DNA from: Saccoglossus kowalevskii
Taxonomy: Eukaryota > Hemichordata > Enteropneusta > Harrimaniidae
NCBI RefSeq assembly: GCF_000003605.2
Contig: NW_003150505.1
Location: 1 to 29,852, forward strand
DNA length: 29,852 bases
Reading direction: 5' to 3'
The notes beneath the pieces were generated by a model that saw nothing but the letters and a program-made list of their open reading frames with translations, was not told the origin of the DNA and searched no databases. Of the stretch, positions 24,880 to 29,852 are shown piece after piece (the stretch's first letter is position 1; the number at the start of each line of letters is the position of its first letter). Made by a program: the position numbers and the translations under genes.

Positions 24880-27556
24880 TTACAGAGTGCAATGAGATGG
24901 AATTGAACAAGGGTTTGTGTATGCATATCCTGGCTAGTACAGAGTGCCATGAGATGGGAACTGAACAAGGGATTGTGCATGTATACCTGGTTGGTTTAGA
25001 GTGCAATGAGTGGAACTGGACAAGGGATTGTGCATGTATATTGGTTGTCACAGAGTGCAATGAAATAGAACTGGACAAGGGATTGTGCATGTATACCTGG
25101 CTGGTACAAACTGCAATGAGATGGAACTGAACAAGGGATTGTGCATGTATACCTTGCAGGCACTGAGTGCAATGAGTTGGAACTGAACAAGGGATTGTGC
25201 ATGTATACCTGGATGGTTTAGAGTGCAATGAGTTGGAACTGGACAAGGGATTGTGCATTTATACCTTGCAGGCACTGAGTGCAATGAGTTGGATACGAAC
25301 AAGGGATTGTGCATGTATACCTGGCTGGTACAGAGTGCAATGAGATGGAACTGAACAAGGGATTGTGCATGTATACCAGGCTGGTACAGAGTGCAACGAG
25401 ATGGAACTGAACAAGGGATTGTGCATGTATACCTGGCTGACACAGAGTGCAATGAGATGGAACTAGATTAGGGATTGTGCATGTGTACTTATACAGAGTG
25501 CAATGAGATGGAACTGGACAAGGGAATGTGCCTGTATACCTGGCTGGTACAGAGTGCAATGAGATGGAACTAGATTAGGGATTGTGCATTGTGTACCTAT
25601 ACAGAGTGCAATGAGTTGGACTGGACAAGGGATTGTGCATTTATACCTTGCAGGCACTGAGTGCAATGAGTTGGAACTGAACAAGGGATTGTGCATGTAT
25701 ACCTGGCTGGTACAGAGTGCAATGAAATTGAACTGGACAAGGGAATGTGCATGTATACCTGGCTGGTACAGAGTGCAATGAGATGGAACTGGACAAGGGA
25801 TTGTGCATGTATACCTGGCTGTCACAGAGTGCAATGAAATTGAACTGGACAAGGGAATGTGCATGTATACCTGGCTGGTACAGAGTGCAATGAGATGGAA
25901 CTGGACAAGGGATTGTGCATGTATACCTGGTTGTCACAGAGTGCAATGAAATAGAACTGGACAAGGGATAGTGCATGTATACCTGGCTGGTACAAAGTGC
26001 AATGAGATGGAACTGAACAAGGGATTGTGCATGTATACCTGGCTGGTTTAGAGTGCAATGAGTTGGAACTGAACAAGGGATTGTGCATGTATACCTGGTT
26101 GTCACAGAGTGCAATGAAATAGAACTGGACAAGGGATTGTGCATGTATACCTGGCTGGTACAAAGTGCAATGAAATGGAACTGAACAAGGGATTGTGCAT
26201 GTATACCTTGCAGGCACTGAGTGCAATGAGTTGGAACTGAACAAGGGATTGTGCATGTATACCTGGATGGTACAGAGTGCAAGGAGATAGAACTGGGCAA
26301 GGGATTGTGCATGTATACCTGGCTGACACAGAGTGCAATGAGATGGAACTGGATTAGGGATTGTGCATGTGTACCTGTACAGAGTGCAATGAGATGGAAC
26401 TGGACAAGGGAATGTGCATGTATACCTGGCTGGTACAGAGTGCAAGGAGATAGAACTGGGCAAGGGATTGTGCATGTATACCTGGTTGACACAGAGTGCA
26501 ATGAGATGGAACTGGATTAGGGATTGTGCATGTGTACCTGTACAGAGTGCAATGAGATGGAACTGGACAAGGGAATGTGCATGTATACCTGGCTGGTACA
26601 GAGTGCAATGATATGAAACTGGACAAGGGATTGTGCATGTATACCTGGCTGTCACAGAGTGCAATGAAATAGAACTGGACAAGGGATTGTGCATGTATAC
26701 CTGGCTGGCACAGAGTGCAATGAGATGGATACGAACAATGGATTGTGCATGTATACCTGGCTGGTACAGAGTGCAATGAGATGGAACTGAACAAGGGATT
26801 GTGTATGTATACCTGGCTGGTACAGAGTGACATGAGATGGAACTGAACAAGGGATTGTGCATGTATACCTGGCTGGTTTAGAGTGCAATGAGTTGGAACT
26901 GAACAAGGGATTGTGCATTTATACCTTGCAGGCACTGAGTGCAATGAGTTGGATACGAACAAGGGATTGTGCATGTATACCTGGCTGGTACAGAGTGCAA
27001 TGAGATGGAACTGAACAAGGGATTGTGCATGTATACCAGGCTGGTACAGAGTGCAATGAGAAGGAAACGAACAAGGGATTGTGCATGTATACCTGGCTAG
27101 TACAGAGTGCAACGAGATGGAACTGAACAAGGGATTGTTCATGTATACCTGGCTGACACAGAGTGCAATGAGATGGAACTAGATTAGGGATTGTGCATGT
27201 GTACCTATACAGAGTGCAATGAGATGGAACTGGACAAGGGAATGTGCATGTATACCTGGCTGGTACAGAGTGCAATGAGATGGAACTGAACAAGGGATTG
27301 TGCATGTGTACCTGGCTGTCACAGAGTGCAATGAAATAGAACTGGACAAGGGTTTGTGCTTGTATACCTGGCTGGCACAGAGTGTAATGAGATTGATACG
27401 AACAAGGGATTGTGCATTTATACCTGGCTGGTACAGAGTGCAATGAGATGGAACTGAACAAGGGATTGTGCATGTATACCTGGCTGGTACATAGTGCAAC
27501 GAGATGGAACTGAACAAGGGATTGTGCATGTATACCTGGCTGGTTTAGAGTGCAAT

Positions 27557-27836
27557 GAGTTGGAACTGGACAAGGGATTGTGCATTTGTACCTTGCAGGC
27601 ACTGAGTGCAATGAGTTGGATACGAACAAGGGATTGTGCATGTATACCTGACTGGTACAGAGTGCAATGAGATGGAACTGAACAAGGGAGTGTGCATGTA
27701 TACCTGGCTGGTACAGAGTGCAATGAGATGGAAACGAACAAGGGATTGTGCATGTATACCTGGCTGGTACAGAGTGCAACGAGACGGAACTGAACAAGGG
27801 ATTGTGCATGTATACCTGGCTGGTTTAGAGTGCAAT
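27557..27836. repeat. Five-monomer higher-order block, copy 5 of 5
   Basis: It has the same marker order as the other copies. Its last monomer reads GAGACGGAACTGAACAAGG, where the others have ACTAGGG or a near variant. Copy 2 is at 5228-5507 and copy 4 at 16443-16722. Confidence 0.86.
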
Positions 27837-27984
27837 GAGTTGGAACTGGTCAAGGGATTGTGCAATATACCTTGCAGGCACTGAGTGCAATGAGTTGGAA
27901 CTGAACAAGGGATTGTGCATGTATACCTGGCTGGCACAAAGTGCAATGAGATGGAACTGGACAAGGGATTGTGCATGTATACCT

Positions 27985-28898
27985 GGCTGTCACAGAGTGC
28001 AATGAAATAGAACTGGACAAGGGATTGTGCATGTATACCTGGCTGGCACAGAGTGCAATGAGATGGATACGAACAAGGGATTGTGCATGTATACCTGGCT
28101 GGTACAGAGGGCAATGAGATGGAACTGAACAAGGGATTGTGCATGTATACCTGGCTGACACAGAGTGCAATGAGATGGAACTGGATTAGGGATTGTGCAT
28201 GTGTACCTGTACAGAGTGCAATGAGATGGAACTGGACAAGGGAATGTGCATGTATACCTAGCTGGTACAGAGTGCAATGATATGAAACTGGACAAGGGAT
28301 TGTGCATGTATACCTGGCTGTCACAGAGTGCAATGAAATAGAACTGGACAAGGGATTGTGCATGTATACCTGGCTGGCACAGAGTGCAATGAGATGGATA
28401 CGAACAAGGGATTGTGCATGTATACCTGGCTGGTACAGAGTGCAATGAGATGGAACTGAACAAGGGATTGTGTATGTATACCTGGCTGGTACAGAGTGCC
28501 ATGAGATGGAACTGAACAAGGGATTGTGCATGTATACCTGGCTGGTTTAGAGTGCAATGAGTTGGAACTGGACAAGGGATTGTGCATTTATACCTTGCAG
28601 GCACTGAGTGCAATGAGTTGGATACGAACAAGGGATTGTGCATGTATACCTGGCTGGTACAGAGTGCAATGAGATGGAACTGAACAAGGGATTGTGCATG
28701 TATACCAGGCTGGTACAGAGTGTAATGAGATGGAAACGAACAAGGGATTGTGCATGTATACCTGGCTGACACAGAGTGCAATGAGATGGAACTAGATTGG
28801 GGATTGTGCATGTGTACCTATACAGAGTGCAATGAGATGGAACTGGACAAGGGAATGTGCATGTATACCTGGCTGGTACAGAGTGCAATGAGTTGGAA
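27985..28898. repeat. Partner of duplicated block 12422-13335
   Basis: It lies at an offset of 15563 bp with two substitutions noticed. It holds the third copy of the CAGAGGGCAATG and ACCTAGCTGG monomers. Confidence 0.9.
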
Positions 28899-29151
28899 CT
28901 GAACAAGGGATTGTGCATGTATACCTGGCTGACACAGAGTGCAATGAGATGGAACTGAACAAGGGATTGTGCATGTATACCTGGCTGGTACAGAGTGCAA
29001 TGAGATGGAAACGAACCAGGGATTGTGCATGTATACCTGGCTGGTACAGAGTGCAATGAGTTGGAACAGGACAAGGGATTGTGCATGTATACCTGGCTGG
29101 TTTAGAATGCAATGAATTGGAACTGGTCAAGGGATTGTGCATTTATACCTT

Positions 29152-29482
29152 AAAGTGTAGGTCAACGTGGCAAAAATTGTGGGCTGTATAGATCTTAATA
29201 ACCATTTCCAACAGTTTTACATCCATGTTAATTTTTCCTCATTATTATTGTGGTTGTGGGTGACTTTTAAACATGTCCCGATTTAGCTCATGGAGGCTGT
29301 TTATGGAGATAAGAAACAACGAACAATAGCTACGAATTAACACACTAACATACTCCATCCGGGCATTTCTATGACGTTTTAGGCTAGGTTCATTTGCGGG
29401 TTAACCATACTAAGTTCATTGAGTACTGCAGTGTACGTTGTATATTTTCAAAGAGCGTTGTCGTTTCTCGCGTTTTTTTTCT
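29152..29482. other. Non-array flank without recognisable content
   Basis: The last array monomer stops after TTTATACCTT at about 29151, where array copies would continue GCAGGCACTGAG. The next 330 bp are more AT-rich and unrelated to the monomer. I see no open frame of note, RNA gene, inverted terminal repeat or target-site duplication. A TATATTTT at 29441-29448 lies about 35 bases before the ATG at 29483 and could be a TATA-like element, but such strings are common in AT-rich DNA. Confidence 0.7.
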
Positions 29483-29641
29483 ATGGATTACCTAGAACTT
29501 GGGTTGGTGCCGTACGCATTTGAGCCTGAGTATTCTGAGAGTGAAATTCCCGATTTGCCTAATCTAGATTCCGAGTTTAGCGATAATTCCAATACGACTT
29601 CTGACAACGAACATTACAGCGACAACGATTCCACCGATTAG
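29483..29641 (+). CDS. Small acidic hypothetical protein, or first exon of one (52 codons)
   Basis: The frame can be opened further upstream only through a TTG codon at 29438; the first ATG is at 29483, and TAG ends it at 29639-29641. The 52-residue product begins MDYLELGLVPYAFEPEYS and then becomes a Ser/Asn/Asp/Glu-rich tail. By count it has 15 Asp or Glu residues and no Lys or Arg. There is no signal peptide, membrane segment or known catalytic motif. The start context has G at +4 but T at -3, so it is not a strong eukaryotic start. From memory, a Pro-Tyr-x-Phe-Glu-Pro segment (residues 10-15) followed by an acidic stretch resembles the N-termini of some animal P2X7-like C-terminal-domain proteins, which are often multi-copy; no search backs this. 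It may be a first exon, a gene fragment or chance. No convincing splice donor was seen. Confidence 0.35.
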   Translation: MDYLELGLVPYAFEPEYSESEIPDLPNLDSEFSDNSNTTSDNEHYSDNDSTD

Positions 29642-29673
29642 CATAGAACACATTATCTAAATGACAAAACCGT

Positions 29674-29798
29674 AAATTTAAAACCCACTGAATATATCTG
29701 AAATGGCAAATCAGCGAAATTTAGACCTAGTGAAAATTAGTCATTTTACAGTAAGCAAAATTAAAACCCAGTGAATAATTAACCCTTTTACAGTATCA
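29674..29798. repeat. Three diverged tandem copies of an AT-rich repeat of about 40-43 bp
   Basis: Copies begin at about 29674, 29717 and 29757. Shared pieces are AAATTTA or AAAATTA at the start and then AAACCCAGTGAATA with variants: 29678-29694 and 29761-29777 match at 16 of 17 bases. TTTTACAGTA occurs in copies two and three (29744-29753 and 29786-29795). The unit is unrelated to the 56-bp monomer. It lies 33 bases after the stop of the small acidic frame. Confidence 0.7.
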
Positions 29799-29852
29799 GA
29801 CATTACAACACATTGCATGCCACCACCATTTTTTTCAAAATATTTTTTCAAT
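29799..29852. other. AT-rich window end
   Basis: These bases hold no feature beyond T-rich runs: TTTTTTTCAAAATA is followed by TTTTTTCAAT. The window stops here. Confidence 0.6.

Larger units (their letters stand above)
1..29151. repeat. Long satellite/minisatellite array, 56-bp monomer with higher-order mosaic
   Basis: The stretch is a continuous head-to-tail array; two successive monomers matching the common form exactly lie at 3220-3275 and 3276-3331. In plus orientation a monomer starts GAGATGGAACTG, has GATTGTGCATGTATACC in the middle and ends GTACAGAGTGCAAT. Length divided by unit size gives about 520 monomers. Recurrent variants are seen at bases 10-16 (CTGAACA, CTGGACA, ACGAACA, CTGGTCA, CTAGATTA or CTGGATTA), in the middle (CATGTATACC, CATTTATACC, CATATATACC) and near the end (GGTACAGAG, TGTCACAGAG, TGACACAGAG, GGCACAAAG, GGTTTAGAG, TTTTAGAGAG, GCAGGCACTGAG). 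The types are arranged in recurring strings, not at random. The array runs off the left edge, so its full size is unknown. The unit is not one I recognise. It could be pericentromeric, subtelomeric or an interstitial minisatellite; the sequence does not say which. Confidence 0.97.

Noticed and set aside
1-29151. CENP-B box in the monomer
   Set aside because: Only a TTCG core appears on the minus strand of GAAACGAAC or GATACGAAC variants; the rest of the 17-base box does not fit.
1-29151. CRISPR array
   Set aside because: There are no unique spacers; the whole unit is repeated and unit differences are point variants shared among many copies.
29438-29482. Upstream extension of the small acidic frame to TTG at 29438
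   Set aside because: TTG is not a usual eukaryotic start, and the extra 15 residues are basic and aromatic, unlike the acidic product. The ATG at 29483 is preferred.
29641-29852. Polyadenylation signal after the small frame
   Set aside because: No AATAAA is present in the window; AATATA and AATTAA-like strings are expected in AT-rich DNA.
1-29852. Phage defence, toxin, viral or mobile-element genes
   Set aside because: No coding region outside the repeat other than the 52-codon frame; no transposase, integrase, capsid or terminal repeat was seen.

Overview
This window is almost entirely one tandem-repeat array. From base 1 (already inside the array) to about 29151 it consists of head-to-tail copies of a 56-bp monomer, roughly 520 by length arithmetic. 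The array ends abruptly and about 700 bp of AT-rich, non-array DNA follows. There are no bacterial-style genes, operons, RNA genes, CRISPR arrays or recognisable transposons. A satellite of this size with a higher-order mosaic of monomer variants points to a eukaryotic nuclear genome. The only taxonomic hint is a short acidic reading frame in the right flank that begins like some animal proteins, so a metazoan, perhaps an aquatic invertebrate, is plausible but not shown.

Array, 1-29151. Monomers differ by diagnostic substitutions and by one recurrent 51-bp short form, about 43 copies, that lacks five bases in its second half. Strings of monomer types recur as blocks of about 0.3-0.9 kb at scattered positions, many identical or nearly so. 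The clearest are 12041-12869 with 24051-24879; 12422-13335 with 27985-28898; 13452-14311 with 17067-17926; 8075-8531 with 18629-19086; 4687-5507 with 15902-16722; 9441-10230 with 20390-21179; and a five-monomer block present five times. The offsets between copies resolve exactly into whole 56- and 51-bp monomers plus a few identifiable small indels. This is the signature of in-register unequal exchange or segmental amplification. An island of six strongly diverged monomers at 946-1281 escaped that homogenisation.

The minus strand of the consensus monomer has no stop codon in any frame. Long minus-strand open frames of up to 446 codons therefore appear throughout; I treat them as a by-product of the repeat and not as genes.

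Right flank, 29152-29852. It holds about 330 bp without recognisable content, a 52-codon ATG frame (29483-29641) encoding a very acidic peptide, and then three diverged copies of an unrelated AT-rich repeat of about 40-43 bp (29674-29798). Nothing shows that the array and the small frame work together.
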